DNA from: Neisseria dentiae
GTDB taxonomy: Bacteria > Pseudomonadota > Gammaproteobacteria > Burkholderiales > Neisseriaceae
Direction of reading: 5' to 3'
DNA length: 64,000 bases
Assembly (NCBI RefSeq): GCF_014055005.1
Contig: NZ_CP059570.1
Location: forward strand, 124,001-188,000
In this document: positions 17,608 to 26,759 of the stretch, in pieces
Numbering within the stretch: position 1 is the first letter of the stretch
Layout of the letters: every line of letters starts with the position of its first letter
The notes under the pieces: generated by a model
Databases searched by the model: none
Seen by the model: only the letters and a program-made list of their open reading frames with translations
Told to the model about the DNA's origin: nothing
Translations under genes and position numbers: made by a program

Positions 17608-18597
17608 ATGAAAATCACCGTAATGGGCGCAGGCTCTTGGGGAACTGCGCTAGCCATCCACTTCGCCCTGCACGGCCACGAAACCGCCATGTGGTCGCGC
17701 AATCCCGAACACATGGAAAACTTGGCGCGCGACCGTGAAAACAAGCGCTATCTGCCCGGTTTCGCGCTGCCGGCCGGTTTGTCGGTGCACACGCATTTGA
17801 GCGAGGCCTTGGAAGGCGCCGAGCTTGTGCTGATCGTAACCTCGGTTGCCGGCCTGCGCGACAGCGCAAGGCTTTTGGCCGAACACGGCGCCGGCCACCT
17901 GCCCGTGCTCACCGCCTGCAAAGGCTTCGAGCAGGATACCGGCCTGCTCACCTTTCAAGTGGTGAAAGAAGTGTTGCCGGATAATCCCAACATCGGCGTG
18001 CTGTCCGGCCCCAGCTTCGCACAAGAATTGGCGCAGCAGCTGCCGTGTGCCGTGGTGCTCGCATCGGAAAACAAAGCATGGGTGGAAGAGCTGGTAGGCC
18101 GTCTGAACACCAACGTTCTGCGTTTATACGGTAGCGAAGACGCAATCGGCGTAGCGGTGGGCGGAGCCGTTAAAAACATCATGGCCATCGCCACCGGCCT
18201 TTCAGACGGCCTCGGTTACGGCCTCAACGCCCGCGCCGCTTTGGTTACGCGCGGCTTGGCCGAAATCACCCGCCTGGCCGTTGCCATGGGTGCACAGCCC
18301 AAAACCATGATGGGCTTGGCAGGTATCGGCGATCTGATCCTCACCTGCACCGGCGCCCTGTCGCGCAACCGGCGCGTCGGCCTGGGGCTGGCGGAAGGCA
18401 AAGAGCTGCACCAAGTGTTAATCGAAATCGGCCATGTGTCGGAAGGCGTGAGTACCATCGAAGAAGTGTTTAACACCGCCTGCACCTACCAAATCGATAT
18501 GCCCATCACGCAAACCCTGCTCCAGCTCATCCGCAAAGAGCTTGATGCCCGCCAAGTGGTCGAACGCCTGATGGAGCGGGAAGCCCGTTTCGAATAA
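17608..18597 (+). CDS. gpsA: NAD(P)H-dependent glycerol-3-phosphate dehydrogenase
   Basis: 329 residues. Reduces dihydroxyacetone phosphate to sn-glycerol-3-phosphate for phospholipid synthesis. Rossmann motif GAGSWG at residues 7-12, substrate Lys in TACKGFE, catalytic Lys in GGAVKNIMAIATG. ATG at 17608 preceded by GGAG. In-frame DUS copies are read as LSDGL and GRLN. Followed by an inverted-DUS terminator. Confidence 0.96.
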   Translation: MKITVMGAGSWGTALAIHFALHGHETAMWSRNPEHMENLARDRENKRYLPGFALPAGLSVHTHLSEALEGAELVLIVTSVAGLRDSARLLAEHGAGHLPVLTACKGFEQDTGLLTFQVVKEVLPDNPNIGVLSGPSFAQELAQQLPCAVVLASENKAWVEELVGRLNTNVLRLYGSEDAIGVAVGGAVKNIMAIATGLSDGLGYGLNARAALVTRGLAEITRLAVAMGAQPKTMMGLAGIGDLILTCTGALSRNRRVGLGLAEGKELHQVLIEIGHVSEGVSTIEEVFNTACTYQIDMPITQTLLQLIRKELDARQVVERLMEREARFE

Positions 18598-18619
18598 ACC
18601 CCAACCCCGCCGCCTATAC

Positions 18620-18653
18620 AGGCCGTCTGAAAAACATAACGTTCAGACGGCCT
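18620..18653 (+). terminator. DUS-pair terminator after gpsA
   Basis: AGGCCGTCTGAA, 10-base loop, TTCAGACGGCCT then TTGTTT. Confidence 0.8.
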
Positions 18654-18715
18654 TGTTTGACAGCCCCCTTTATCCCTACTATGCTTGCCCCCGTAACCAA
18701 CCGAGTGCACACAAC

Positions 18716-19174
18716 ATGAATCAGTTATTAGACAAACTCGAAGTCAACGTTTACCAGCTGGCGCAGAAATTCGAAACCCAGCTTGGCGAAAACAAACGCC
18801 TGCAAGAAGAAGTTGCCCGCCTTAACGACGAACTTTCCCGCCAACACCTGGCGCAGGAGCAGCAGAAAAACGAACACCAGGCCGCGGTGGGCGAATTGAG
18901 CGAAGCCCTGATGGTGCAGATGAACAAGCTCAAAACCGACATGGAAGCGCAACACCGCCAAACCACCGAAACCATGCAGAGCCAGCATCTTGCCGCCACC
19001 GAAGCCATGCAGGCGCAGCACCGCGGCATCACCGGACAGATGCAGGCGCAAATCGACGCATTAACCGCCGAAAACCAAAAATACCGCAACGCCTTGAGCG
19101 CCAATGCCGAACACCTGCGCACCCTGCTGGCACGCCTGCCGCAGGAGGCCGAAACCACCGCACAAGAGGGCTAA
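18716..19174 (+). CDS. Coiled-coil protein encoded before zapA (TIGR02449-like)
   Basis: 152 residues, almost wholly charged heptad sequence, so a long coiled coil. The middle (about 75-115) is a run of near-repeats of the form MxxQHxxxTEAMQ. Small coiled-coil proteins of this type regularly precede zapA in beta- and gamma-proteobacteria and are suspected to work with the division machinery. The ATG at 18716 gives MNQLLDKLE, the conserved start. Stop and zapA start are 4 bases apart, so the two are one operon. Confidence 0.8.
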   Translation: MNQLLDKLEVNVYQLAQKFETQLGENKRLQEEVARLNDELSRQHLAQEQQKNEHQAAVGELSEALMVQMNKLKTDMEAQHRQTTETMQSQHLAATEAMQAQHRGITGQMQAQIDALTAENQKYRNALSANAEHLRTLLARLPQEAETTAQEG

Positions 19175-19178
19175 ATTA

Positions 19179-19484
19179 ATGAGTATCGAACAAGTCAGCC
19201 TCGAAATCATGGGACGCTCTTTCACCATCGGCACCCCTGCCGAAGAAAAAGCCACGCTGCTGCAAGCCGTTTCCATGCTCAACCAGAAATTCGACGCCAT
19301 CAAACAAAGCGGCCGTATCGTCGAAACCGACAAAATCGTGATTATGGCCGCACTCAACCTCGTGCACGACCTGTTGAAAATGTCGATGAAAGACGATTTG
19401 GCAATCGGCGATTTTGAGCGTAAAATAACAGACATGATTAATGCTTGCGAAAAAGTTTTAAACAAAACACAAGCGCAAGCCTAA
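19179..19484 (+). CDS. zapA: ZapA, cell-division protein
   Basis: 101 residues. Binds and bundles FtsZ filaments at the Z ring. The N-terminal VSLEIMGRSFTIGTPAEE and the downstream long helix match ZapA. The ATG at 19179 follows the upstream stop by 4 bases. 6S RNA follows at once, the same order as ygfE-ssrS in Escherichia coli. Confidence 0.92.
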   Translation: MSIEQVSLEIMGRSFTIGTPAEEKATLLQAVSMLNQKFDAIKQSGRIVETDKIVIMAALNLVHDLLKMSMKDDLAIGDFERKITDMINACEKVLNKTQAQA

Positions 19485-19485
19485 C

Positions 19486-19674
19486 CTCTCTTTCCCTGCG
19501 GTGTTCGCGAAGGCATACATTCCTTTGAACCAATACGTTCGCTTCAGGTTGCCGGGAGTTGCAGTGGGCGCGAGCGTCTGAACAGATGCACCCGAAACTG
19601 TCCGAGGTGACCGCCTTGTCAGCAAGGTTCAAGCGGATTCCGCCCAAACGGCATCTGCGGGGATTCCCCATTCA
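19486..19674 (+). ncRNA. ssrS: 6S RNA
   Basis: About 185 nt without a reading frame, directly after zapA. The 5' part reads CCCTGCGGTGTTCGCG and the 3' part CTGCGGGGATTCCCC, which close the long terminal stem. The central bubble region contains the usual GGGCGCGAGCG and CACCCGAAACTGT stretches. 6S RNA mimics an open promoter and sequesters sigma-70 RNA polymerase in stationary phase. Confidence 0.9.
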
Positions 19675-19675
19675 A

Positions 19676-19702
19676 AAATACCGCCCGAGCAGGGCGGTAT
19701 TT
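19676..19702 (+). terminator. Terminator of 6S RNA
   Basis: AAATACCGCCC, 5-base loop, GGGCGGTATTT. Confidence 0.85.
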
Positions 19703-19860
19703 CGCCATGTGCGGTGCGAAAACAACACCCGGTATGCGGTCGTGCGCCCGATTTTCCCGGTCGGGCCGGTACCTTATAAAGAAGCGCTCGAATCGGATTG
19801 ACAGCCGTCGCAATCCTCTATAAAATCGGCAGCTTTCTATATCTATCTGGATTACCCCTT

Positions 19861-20289
19861 ATGAAAACCTTTTCAGCCAAGCCGCATGAAGTAAAGCGCG
19901 AGTGGTTCGTGGTTGACGCCCAAGACAAAGTTTTGGGTCGCGTTGCCGCAGAAATCGCCCGCCGTCTGCGCGGCAAACACAAGCCCGAATATACCCCCCA
20001 CGTTGACACCGGCGATTACATCATCGTGATTAACGCCGACAAACTGCGTGTAACCGGTAACAAGGCGCTCGACAAAAAATACTACCGCCACTCAGGCTTC
20101 CCCGGCGGTATCTATGAGCGCAACTTCACCGAAATGCAGGAAAAATTCCCCGAGCGCGTTTTGGAAAAAGCTGTTAAAGGCATGCTGCCCAAAGGCCCCT
20201 TGGGTTACGCCATGATTAAAAAACTGAAAGTGTATGCCGGCTCCGAGCACGGCCATGCAGCCCAACAACCCAAAGTTTTGGAAATCTAA
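19861..20289 (+). CDS. rplM: 50S ribosomal protein L13
   Basis: 142 residues, full length. The N-terminal EVKREWFVVDAQDKVLGRVA and the central GDYIIVINADKLRVTGNK are standard L13. Paired with rpsI 9 bases downstream, the universal rplM-rpsI operon. ATG at 19861; the region upstream (19745-19860) should hold the operon promoter. Confidence 0.98.
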   Translation: MKTFSAKPHEVKREWFVVDAQDKVLGRVAAEIARRLRGKHKPEYTPHVDTGDYIIVINADKLRVTGNKALDKKYYRHSGFPGGIYERNFTEMQEKFPERVLEKAVKGMLPKGPLGYAMIKKLKVYAGSEHGHAAQQPKVLEI

Positions 20290-20298
20290 GGACACGAC

Positions 20299-20691
20299 AT
20301 GAACGGTAAATACTACTACGGCACAGGCCGCCGCAAAAGTTCAGTGGCTCGTGTGTTCCTGCAAAAAGGCACCGGCCAGATTATCGTAAACGGCCGCCCC
20401 GTTGACGAATTCTTCGCACGCGAAACCAGCCGCATGGTGGTTCGCCAACCTTTGGTTCTGACTGAAAATGCCGAAGCTTTCGACATCAAAGTTAATGTAA
20501 CCGGCGGCGGCGAAACCGGCCAGTCCGGCGCTATCCGCCACGGCATTACCCGTGCACTAATCGACTACGATGCAGCCCTGAAACCCGCTCTGTCGCAAGC
20601 CGGCTTCGTTACCCGCGATGCCCGTGAAGTTGAGCGTAAAAAACCCGGTTTGCGCAAAGCCCGCCGCGCCAAACAGTTCTCAAAACGTTAA
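20299..20691 (+). CDS. rpsI: 30S ribosomal protein S9
   Basis: 130 residues, full length. YYGTGRRKSSVARVF at the N-terminus and the basic tail KKPGLRKARRAKQFSKR that reaches the P-site tRNA. ATG preceded by AAGGACA. Second gene of the rplM operon. Confidence 0.98.
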   Translation: MNGKYYYGTGRRKSSVARVFLQKGTGQIIVNGRPVDEFFARETSRMVVRQPLVLTENAEAFDIKVNVTGGGETGQSGAIRHGITRALIDYDAALKPALSQAGFVTRDAREVERKKPGLRKARRAKQFSKR

Positions 20692-20720
20692 TTTGTTTTA
20701 TCCGTTTTGTATTGCAACAA

Positions 20721-20745
20721 TCCCTGCTTTCAAGCAGGGATTTTT
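20721..20745 (+). terminator. Terminator of rplM-rpsI
   Basis: TCCCTGCTT, short loop, AAGCAGGGA followed by TTTTT. Confidence 0.9.
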
Positions 20746-20785
20746 ATTTTGAGTTGGCGGATTGGTTAAAATATTTGCGGGCGGA

Positions 20786-20876
20786 TGCTTTTGCAAAATT
20801 CGCCAGGCCGGGGCTTTTAAAAGGGTTCAAACGATAATTGAATGTTTCAGACGGCCTAAATGAATTTTGCAAAGGT
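20786..20876. repeat. Partial composite repeat (TTTGCAAA ends plus DUS)
   Basis: GCTTTTGCAAAATTC at one end and ATTTTGCAAAGGTTTC at the other with a DUS inside; shares modules with the elements at 5395, 6555 and 35096 but lacks dRS3. Confidence 0.45.
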
Positions 20877-20898
20877 TTCGGTTTTACCTGTTATGGTA

Positions 20899-22707
20899 TC
20901 AGCTGTCGGCAAGCTGCCCGTATATCCGTAACACTTCTTCTGCTTCCGCTGTGCACGGTATTTCACTACTCTCAATAATAATCTGCCGGCAGCGCTCCAT
21001 TGCAGTTGCGCGCGATCTGCGCGGCAGCATGGCGGCCTGATGCAGGGCTTGGGGCAGGTTTTGGCGGGCGGCGGCATTTAAAGCACCGCCTTGTTTGGTC
21101 CATTCCGTCACGGTATCAATCAGGTGTTCGGTAATATTGTTATTTTCCGCATGTATTTGATGCCCGAATTGCGGCAGCCAGGCCGAAGCCAGCAGCCACA
21201 GAAAGGCTTTCGGTGCAGGCAGGGTGTGGTTGGCCAGCAGAAGGTGCAGCTGGGTGTTGAGATAATCTTGCTCGCTTTGCGGCAGGGCGGCTATCGAAGG
21301 CAGCAGGTATTCCAATAAGGCGCGGTGAAGGGGTTGGGGCAGGGGGTGCTGCTGCAAGCGGCGGTAGAATGCCGAGCGCAAAGGAAAGCGGGCGGCCCAT
21401 TCGGTCTCGGCTTCGGCCAATGCCGCAGGGGCGAATAAGGCAGCCAGCACCACCATCAGGCGTTCGCTGTCGCCTTCGGCGCTGAGCCAATGTTTCGGGC
21501 GGTAACGCAGCATTTCTTCCCTGAGTTGCAAGGATTGCGGGCAAATGCGGCGGATGTTTTCAGCCAGTTGTTCGGCTTGCCGCTGTTGCCGGTAAATGGT
21601 GTTTTCACGGTTTGGGGTTATTGCCTGTTGCAGGCCGTCTGAAAAACTGGCTCCGTTCGGTATATAGAAAAAAGCAGGTCTAACGGTTTGTGCCCGCCGT
21701 ATTTCAGATTGCCAGATGCGGGCTTTTGCGGGGCTGAGCCTTTCGATGCGGGTGAGAATATCGGGGTGGGTGGCGGCCAATTTGTCGAAAATATCCGCTT
21801 CGTGCACGCTTTCAAACATAAAGTGGGCATACTCGGCCGCATGGGGGGAAGTTAGGCGACGGTTGGGGGCGACGGCCACTTTATACAGCGCCGAAGCCAA
21901 GCCGTCGCTTTGGCGCGTAAACTGTACGGCGGAAGCATCGGCCAAAAATTCGCGTTGGCGGCTGATGGCCGCCTGTATCCAGCCGGCGGCCAGCGAGCCG
22001 GCAAAACCGATACACAGCAACACCATGCCGAGAAAAATCGTCGGCAGGTTGCGGTTTTCGGCATGGCGGATATGGCTTTGGGGATCGCCGTTGATAAACA
22101 GGCGGCCGAGCATGGTGATCATCTGCAAACCGTAGAGACAGCCGCAAAGCTGCATATTGCGGCGCATATCGCCGTTGAGAATATGGCTGAATTCGTGTGC
22201 CACCACCGCTTGCAGTTCGCTGCGGTCGAAAGCCTGTAAAGCGCCGTGGGTGATGCCGATAACCGCATCGCGCTGTTCCATGCCGGCGGCAAATGCGTTC
22301 AGGCCGGTTTCAGGCAGAATATACACTTTGGGCATGCGCACGCCCGAGGCAATCGCCATTTCCTCCACCACGTTCAGCAGACGGCGCTCTGCAAAACCGG
22401 CTTGTTCGCGCGTAATCCGCCGTCCGCCGAGCGACTCGGCCACCACATGCCCGCCTGCCGACAATTGGCGCAGGCGTATCCAGCCGGCGCCGACAATCAA
22501 TGCCGATATCAAAACGAACACCACCGCAAAAACCGTGCGGTTGACGGCGAACCCCGCACCGCTTGCGCCTGTGGAAAGGTAAAGCGAACACAACAGGGCG
22601 GTAACAAAGGCGGTAAAGCCCGCAACGGCAGCCACCGCAGCGGCATACAGCCACAACAAATGCCCGCTGGTGCGGCGGGCTTTTGCCTGATATTTGCGGA
22701 ACTTCAT
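20899..22707 (-). CDS. M48-family membrane zinc metalloprotease
   Basis: 602 residues. Two N-terminal membrane helices, then the zinc site HEFSHILNGDM (about 169-179), two more hydrophobic segments (about 195-245) and the third ligand region in REFLADASA. This is the HtpX/Oma1-type core. A further 300 residues at the C-terminus have no membrane segments and no family I recognise, making the protein twice the size of HtpX. A DUS is read as FSDGL at about residue 360. It lies 19 bases downstream of lemA, a pairing of LemA with M48 proteases seen in many bacteria, probably an envelope-quality or stress unit. Confidence 0.82.
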   Translation of the reverse strand: MKFRKYQAKARRTSGHLLWLYAAAVAAVAGFTAFVTALLCSLYLSTGASGAGFAVNRTVFAVVFVLISALIVGAGWIRLRQLSAGGHVVAESLGGRRITREQAGFAERRLLNVVEEMAIASGVRMPKVYILPETGLNAFAAGMEQRDAVIGITHGALQAFDRSELQAVVAHEFSHILNGDMRRNMQLCGCLYGLQMITMLGRLFINGDPQSHIRHAENRNLPTIFLGMVLLCIGFAGSLAAGWIQAAISRQREFLADASAVQFTRQSDGLASALYKVAVAPNRRLTSPHAAEYAHFMFESVHEADIFDKLAATHPDILTRIERLSPAKARIWQSEIRRAQTVRPAFFYIPNGASFSDGLQQAITPNRENTIYRQQRQAEQLAENIRRICPQSLQLREEMLRYRPKHWLSAEGDSERLMVVLAALFAPAALAEAETEWAARFPLRSAFYRRLQQHPLPQPLHRALLEYLLPSIAALPQSEQDYLNTQLHLLLANHTLPAPKAFLWLLASAWLPQFGHQIHAENNNITEHLIDTVTEWTKQGGALNAAARQNLPQALHQAAMLPRRSRATAMERCRQIIIESSEIPCTAEAEEVLRIYGQLADS

Positions 22708-22726
22708 TTAAACCTATCCGACCGGT

Positions 22727-23320
22727 TTACAGCGAAATTTCAGGTGCGGATTGAATCGCCGCATGATCGTCGAACTGCAACGGTACGGCGTTTTTCTTAT
22801 GCCCGAAAAAGTCGGCCAGCAAAGAGGCGGGGAAGGTTTCGCGGGCGTTATTGTAATCCTGTACGGCATCGTTATAAGCCTGCCGCGCAAACGCCACACG
22901 GTTTTCCGCACCGGCCAGTTCTTCGTGCAAATCGCGCACGGCCTGATCGGCTTTCAATTCGGGGTAGGCTTCCACCGCCACATTGAGGCTGCGCAATGCT
23001 GCCGTAAGCTGCTGCTCGCCCTGCGCCAGCGGCAGCATGCCCGAAGGATCCCCGGCTTTGCTCCCTGCAGCCTGCAACAACCCGGCCGCATGATTGCGCG
23101 CCTGTACCACCGCTTCCAGGGTTTGGCTTTCGTGTTGCAGATAGGCCCGCACGGTTTCCACCAAATTGGGTATCAGATCATGCCGGCGTTTGAGCTGCAC
23201 TTGGATTTGCGCAAAGGCGTTACGGTATTCGTTTTGCGCGCGCACCAAGCGGTTGTAGATAGCAACCGGCAACACACCGAACAGGCCGGCCAACACCAAC
23301 AATAACACCCATTCCATCAT
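22727..23320 (-). CDS. lemA: LemA-family membrane protein
   Basis: 197 residues. One N-terminal membrane helix (about 4-25) followed by the helical LemA fold; NRLVRAQNEYRNAFAQIQVQLKRRHDLIPNLVETV is the family signature, with the short extracytoplasmic N-terminus typical of LemA. Function is unknown. Cotranscribed with the M48 protease downstream. Confidence 0.9.
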   Translation of the reverse strand: MMEWVLLLVLAGLFGVLPVAIYNRLVRAQNEYRNAFAQIQVQLKRRHDLIPNLVETVRAYLQHESQTLEAVVQARNHAAGLLQAAGSKAGDPSGMLPLAQGEQQLTAALRSLNVAVEAYPELKADQAVRDLHEELAGAENRVAFARQAYNDAVQDYNNARETFPASLLADFFGHKKNAVPLQFDDHAAIQSAPEISL

Positions 23321-23490
23321 CGTTTTCTCCGTTATGACGTTCGATAGCCTTTATCTTAGCAGGCCGTCTGAAAGAGTGAAAGTAAGTACACAAGAAAGTG
23401 GTTGATGGTGTACGCTTTCTACCAAGTAACTGATAAGGCTGTCTGAAAGTCTTCAGAAAGCCTCGTTTCTATCCTATTATCCTTATCCGG

Positions 23491-24780
23491 TTAAATTTCC
23501 GCCGCCATTTGCGCAAATACCTTGCGCGCCGCCGCCACGGTTTCTTCCACCAATTCGGGCGTGTGTGCGGCCGACATAAAGCAGGCTTCGTAGGCGGAGG
23601 GGCCGAATGCCACGCCGTTGTCGAGCATCCCGTGGAAGAATTTTTTGAAGCCGTCGGTATTGGAAGCGGCCATATCGGCGTAGCTTTGCGGCAGGCCGTC
23701 TGAAAAATACAGGCCGAACATGCCGCCGATGTAGTCGGCGCTGAAGGTAATGCCGGCTTCGCGGGCGGCGGCTTGGAAGCCTTCGGTTAACTGCCGGTTG
23801 AGCGCAGACAGGTTTTCATAAAAGCCTTCGCGCTGGATGATTTCCAGCGTTTTCAAACCGGCGGCCACGGCCACGGGGTTGCCCGACAAGGTGCCGGCCT
23901 GATACACGCCGCCGAGCGGGGAAATGCAGGCCATGATGTCTTTGCGGCCGCCGAACGCCGCCAGCGGCATACCGCCGCCGATAACTTTGCCCATCGTGGT
24001 CAAATCGGGTTTGACGCCGTGCAGCGACTGCGCACCGCCGAGCGCGACGCGGAAGCCCGTCATCACTTCGTCGTAAATCAGCACCGCGCCGTGTTGTTTA
24101 GTGAGCGCGCGCAAAGACCTGATAAAGTTTTCAGACGGCCTCACCAGATTCATGTTGCCGGCAAACGGCTCCAAAATCACGCAGGCGATTTCGCCGCCGA
24201 TTCGGGCAAACGTTTCTTCGAGCTGGGCGGTATTGTTGTATGCCAACACCAGCGTGTGTTTGGTGAAATCGGCGGGCACGCCGGCGGAGCTGGGGTTGCC
24301 GAAGGTGAGCAGACCGCTGCCGGCTTTAACCAGCAGGCTGTCGGAATGGCCGTGGTAGCAGCCCTCGAACTTGATGATTTTGTCGCGGCCGGTGAAACCG
24401 CGTGCCAGGCGGATGGCGCTCATGGTGGCTTCGGTGCCGGAGCTGACCAGGCGCACCTGCTCGACGCTGGGCACAAGTTTGGCGATTTCTTCGGCCATCA
24501 CGATTTCGCCTTCGGTGGGCGCGCCGAACGACAAACCGCCCAACGCCGCTTCGCGCACGGCTTCCACCACTTCGGGGTGGGCATGGCCGACGATGGCCGG
24601 CCCCCACGAGCCGACATAATCGATATAGCGCGTGCCGTTTTCGTCCCAAACATAAGCGCCTTGGGCTTTTTTGATAAAGCGCGGCACGCCGCCGACGCTG
24701 CCGAATGCGCGCACGGGCGAATTCACGCCGCCGGGAATGATGTTTTTGGCACGGTTGAATAATTGTTCGTTGCGGTTCAT
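23491..24780 (-). CDS. hemL: Glutamate-1-semialdehyde 2,1-aminomutase
   Basis: 429 residues. PLP-dependent enzyme forming 5-aminolevulinate in the C5 haem pathway. The PLP Lys is in TTMGKVIGGGMP (about 265); SSGTEATMSAIRLARG binds phosphate. In-frame DUS copies appear as LVRPSENF and YFSDGLP. ATG at 24780. Monocistronic; single DUS copies lie at 23361 and 23438 downstream. Confidence 0.96.
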   Translation of the reverse strand: MNRNEQLFNRAKNIIPGGVNSPVRAFGSVGGVPRFIKKAQGAYVWDENGTRYIDYVGSWGPAIVGHAHPEVVEAVREAALGGLSFGAPTEGEIVMAEEIAKLVPSVEQVRLVSSGTEATMSAIRLARGFTGRDKIIKFEGCYHGHSDSLLVKAGSGLLTFGNPSSAGVPADFTKHTLVLAYNNTAQLEETFARIGGEIACVILEPFAGNMNLVRPSENFIRSLRALTKQHGAVLIYDEVMTGFRVALGGAQSLHGVKPDLTTMGKVIGGGMPLAAFGGRKDIMACISPLGGVYQAGTLSGNPVAVAAGLKTLEIIQREGFYENLSALNRQLTEGFQAAAREAGITFSADYIGGMFGLYFSDGLPQSYADMAASNTDGFKKFFHGMLDNGVAFGPSAYEACFMSAAHTPELVEETVAAARKVFAQMAAEI

Positions 24781-24809
24781 GGGGAATCCTTGCTGAATAT
24801 ATGGCTGCG

Positions 24810-24858
24810 TTTCAGACGGCCCCGGAAGGAAATGCTGCCGAAAAGGCCGTCTGAAAAA
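24810..24858. repeat. Inverted DUS pair upstream of hemL
   Basis: TTTCAGACGGCC at 24810 and AAGGCCGTCTGAAAA at 24843 face each other within the hemL leader. The rest of the gap 24859-25144 contains no gene I can support; a DUS precedes mscS at 25107. Confidence 0.6.
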
Positions 24859-25144
24859 ATAGAAAGCCGTATTTTAGCAGCTTTAGGGCGTGCAGCCGGA
24901 AGGCTTGTGAAGCGGTTTCTTGAGGAAAATCCGCAGATGCCGGGCAAAAATCGCAGCAAGATAAACATCTTGCGGGCATTTTAGCTTCGCAAATCCGCTA
25001 CGCTACCTGATGCCACAGGTGCCGATTTTAACCGAAAATACCGCCGCAACACTGTCAATGGCACGCCCCCGGGCGCGCCGTTGCAAACGGCCGGATGTGA
25101 TATATTTCAGACGGCCTTCCAACCAACCGCACCCGATTTTTTTT

Positions 25145-26002
25145 ATGGATACACTCAACCAACTCAACCACGGCATCCGCCAAAGCCTCAGCCACTACGA
25201 AGCCATGACCAACAGCGTGCAGGCCATGATAGAAGCCTTTTGGCTGCGCGTGCCTTATCTGGTGGTGTCCTTGCTGGCGTTTATCTTGTTTTGGCTGGCG
25301 GCCCGGCTGTTTAAAACTTTGTCGGTGAAGCTCTTGTCGCGCCGCCTGAGCAACCGCATGAACCTGCTCTTGGTGTTGCAGCGCATCGGCAGCGCGCTGA
25401 TTGTTTTCGGCGGCTTTCTGGTGGCAATGATGATCGCCATTCCCGATTTCACGCCCGCGCAGCTTATCAGCACGCTCGGCATCGGCTCGGTGGCCGTCGG
25501 CTTTGCCTTCAAAGATATTTTCCAAAACCTGCTGTCGGGCATTCTGCTGCTGCTCAACGAGCCGTTTAAAATCGGCGACCGCATTATTTCGGGCACGTTT
25601 GAGGGCGAAGTGGAAAACATCGAAATCCGCGCCACCACGCTGCGCACCTACGACGGCAGGCGCATCGTTATCCCCAATTCGCAGCTCTTTACCTCGCCCG
25701 TTACCGTTAACACGCGCGGCGGCCTGTACCGCCAAAGCACCGTGCTGACTCTGCCTGCCGATTTGAACGCCGATGCAGTGAAGCAGCAGATTATCCGCGC
25801 GCTGCAACAACAGTGCGGCGACATCGTTTCCCAGCCCGAAATCGCCGTTACCGCGCTTTCCGACACCACCGGCACGCTCGAATTGCGCTGGTGGGCGCAG
25901 GGGCACACCGACAACAACCTGATTCTCGACCGCGTGCTGACGTGCGTGCAGCCGCTGCTGGCGCAGGACGACAAGCAAAGCGGGGAGGAAAACGGTGCGT
26001 AA
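25145..26002 (+). CDS. Small-conductance mechanosensitive channel (MscS family)
   Basis: 285 residues, close to E. coli MscS. Three membrane helices (about 35-60, 75-100, 110-135). The pore helix is followed by FAFKDIFQNLLSGILLLLNEPFKIGD, the family signature, and then the beta domain with GEVENIEIRATTLRTYDGRRIVIPNSQ. Opens on membrane tension to release solutes on osmotic downshift. The ATG at 25145 is preferred to an upstream in-frame ATG in non-conserved sequence. Its end overlaps the next gene by 8 bases. Confidence 0.92.
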   Translation: MDTLNQLNHGIRQSLSHYEAMTNSVQAMIEAFWLRVPYLVVSLLAFILFWLAARLFKTLSVKLLSRRLSNRMNLLLVLQRIGSALIVFGGFLVAMMIAIPDFTPAQLISTLGIGSVAVGFAFKDIFQNLLSGILLLLNEPFKIGDRIISGTFEGEVENIEIRATTLRTYDGRRIVIPNSQLFTSPVTVNTRGGLYRQSTVLTLPADLNADAVKQQIIRALQQQCGDIVSQPEIAVTALSDTTGTLELRWWAQGHTDNNLILDRVLTCVQPLLAQDDKQSGEENGA

Positions 26003-26504
26003 ACCCGCCTTATATTGGCTCAGGCAGGCGTTTCAGACGGCCTTGTTGGTGCTGTTAGTGTCGCTGGCCGTCGATTGGTGGCGCAAGCCGGCGCAGCCCG
26101 AGCAGTTTGCCGCGCAGCCGCTGGCCACCTTAAGCGGCGGGCAAACCACTTTGGCGGCGCTCAGCCACGGGCGCACCGCCGTTGTTTATTTTTGGGGAAG
26201 CTGGTGCGGCATCTGCAAGCACACTTCCCCCGCCATACAGCGCCTGCACGAAGCGGGCGTGCCCGTGTTGGGCGTGGCGCTGCAATCGGGCGGCGCGGAG
26301 GAAGTGGCCGCCTATATGCGGGCGCACGGTTTGTCGTTCGACACGGCAAACGACCCGCAGGGGGAAATATCGCGGCAGTGGCGGGTGGCGGTTACGCCGA
26401 CGGTAGTGTTGGTGAAAAACGGCAAAACGGTACACAACACCACCGGCATCGGCAGCTATTGGGGCTTGCGCGGGCGCGTTTGGCTGGCGGACAGGGTGTA
26501 TTGA
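25995..26504 (+). CDS. Membrane-anchored thioredoxin-like disulfide oxidoreductase (TlpA/ScsD-like)
   Basis: 169 residues, GTG start inside the last codons of mscS. One N-terminal membrane helix (about 12-28), then a thioredoxin fold in the periplasm with the active site WGSWCGIC (about 68-75) and the cis-Pro in VAVTPTVVLV. The CGIC dipeptide is like ScsD/DsbE-type proteins. Probably reduces or isomerises periplasmic disulfides. A DUS occurs in the N-terminal codons. Confidence 0.82.
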   Translation: MRKPALYWLRQAFQTALLVLLVSLAVDWWRKPAQPEQFAAQPLATLSGGQTTLAALSHGRTAVVYFWGSWCGICKHTSPAIQRLHEAGVPVLGVALQSGGAEEVAAYMRAHGLSFDTANDPQGEISRQWRVAVTPTVVLVKNGKTVHNTTGIGSYWGLRGRVWLADRVY

Positions 26505-26534
26505 AACGGATGCGTGGTTTTCAGACGGCCGGAT

Positions 26535-26640
26535 TTGTTCCGTCATGCCCGGATTCAACCCAAATGTCCCCCGCTTTCTCTGCAACAAAAAGATACTCGG
26601 GAAGATACTCGGGCCAAGCCCGAGTATGACGCAAATGTTG
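26535..26640. repeat. Dispersed palindromic repeat
   Basis: DUS then sequence of the type CGTCATGCCCGGATTCAACC .. TACTCGGGCCAAGCCCGAGTATGAC. The same TCAAGCCCGAGTATGAC module recurs at 40185-40260, 42745-42770 and 53239-53268. Confidence 0.5.
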
Positions 26641-26759
26641 TGCAAAGAAACTGCGATGCGGGCCGTGCCGTTTTTGAAAACCGGCGCGAGCCGCTCTTAA
26701 CACACCTACCCGGGCGAAAAGGTAGTCGGAGTGGTCAGGTAGTAGATAACAGGTGATTC

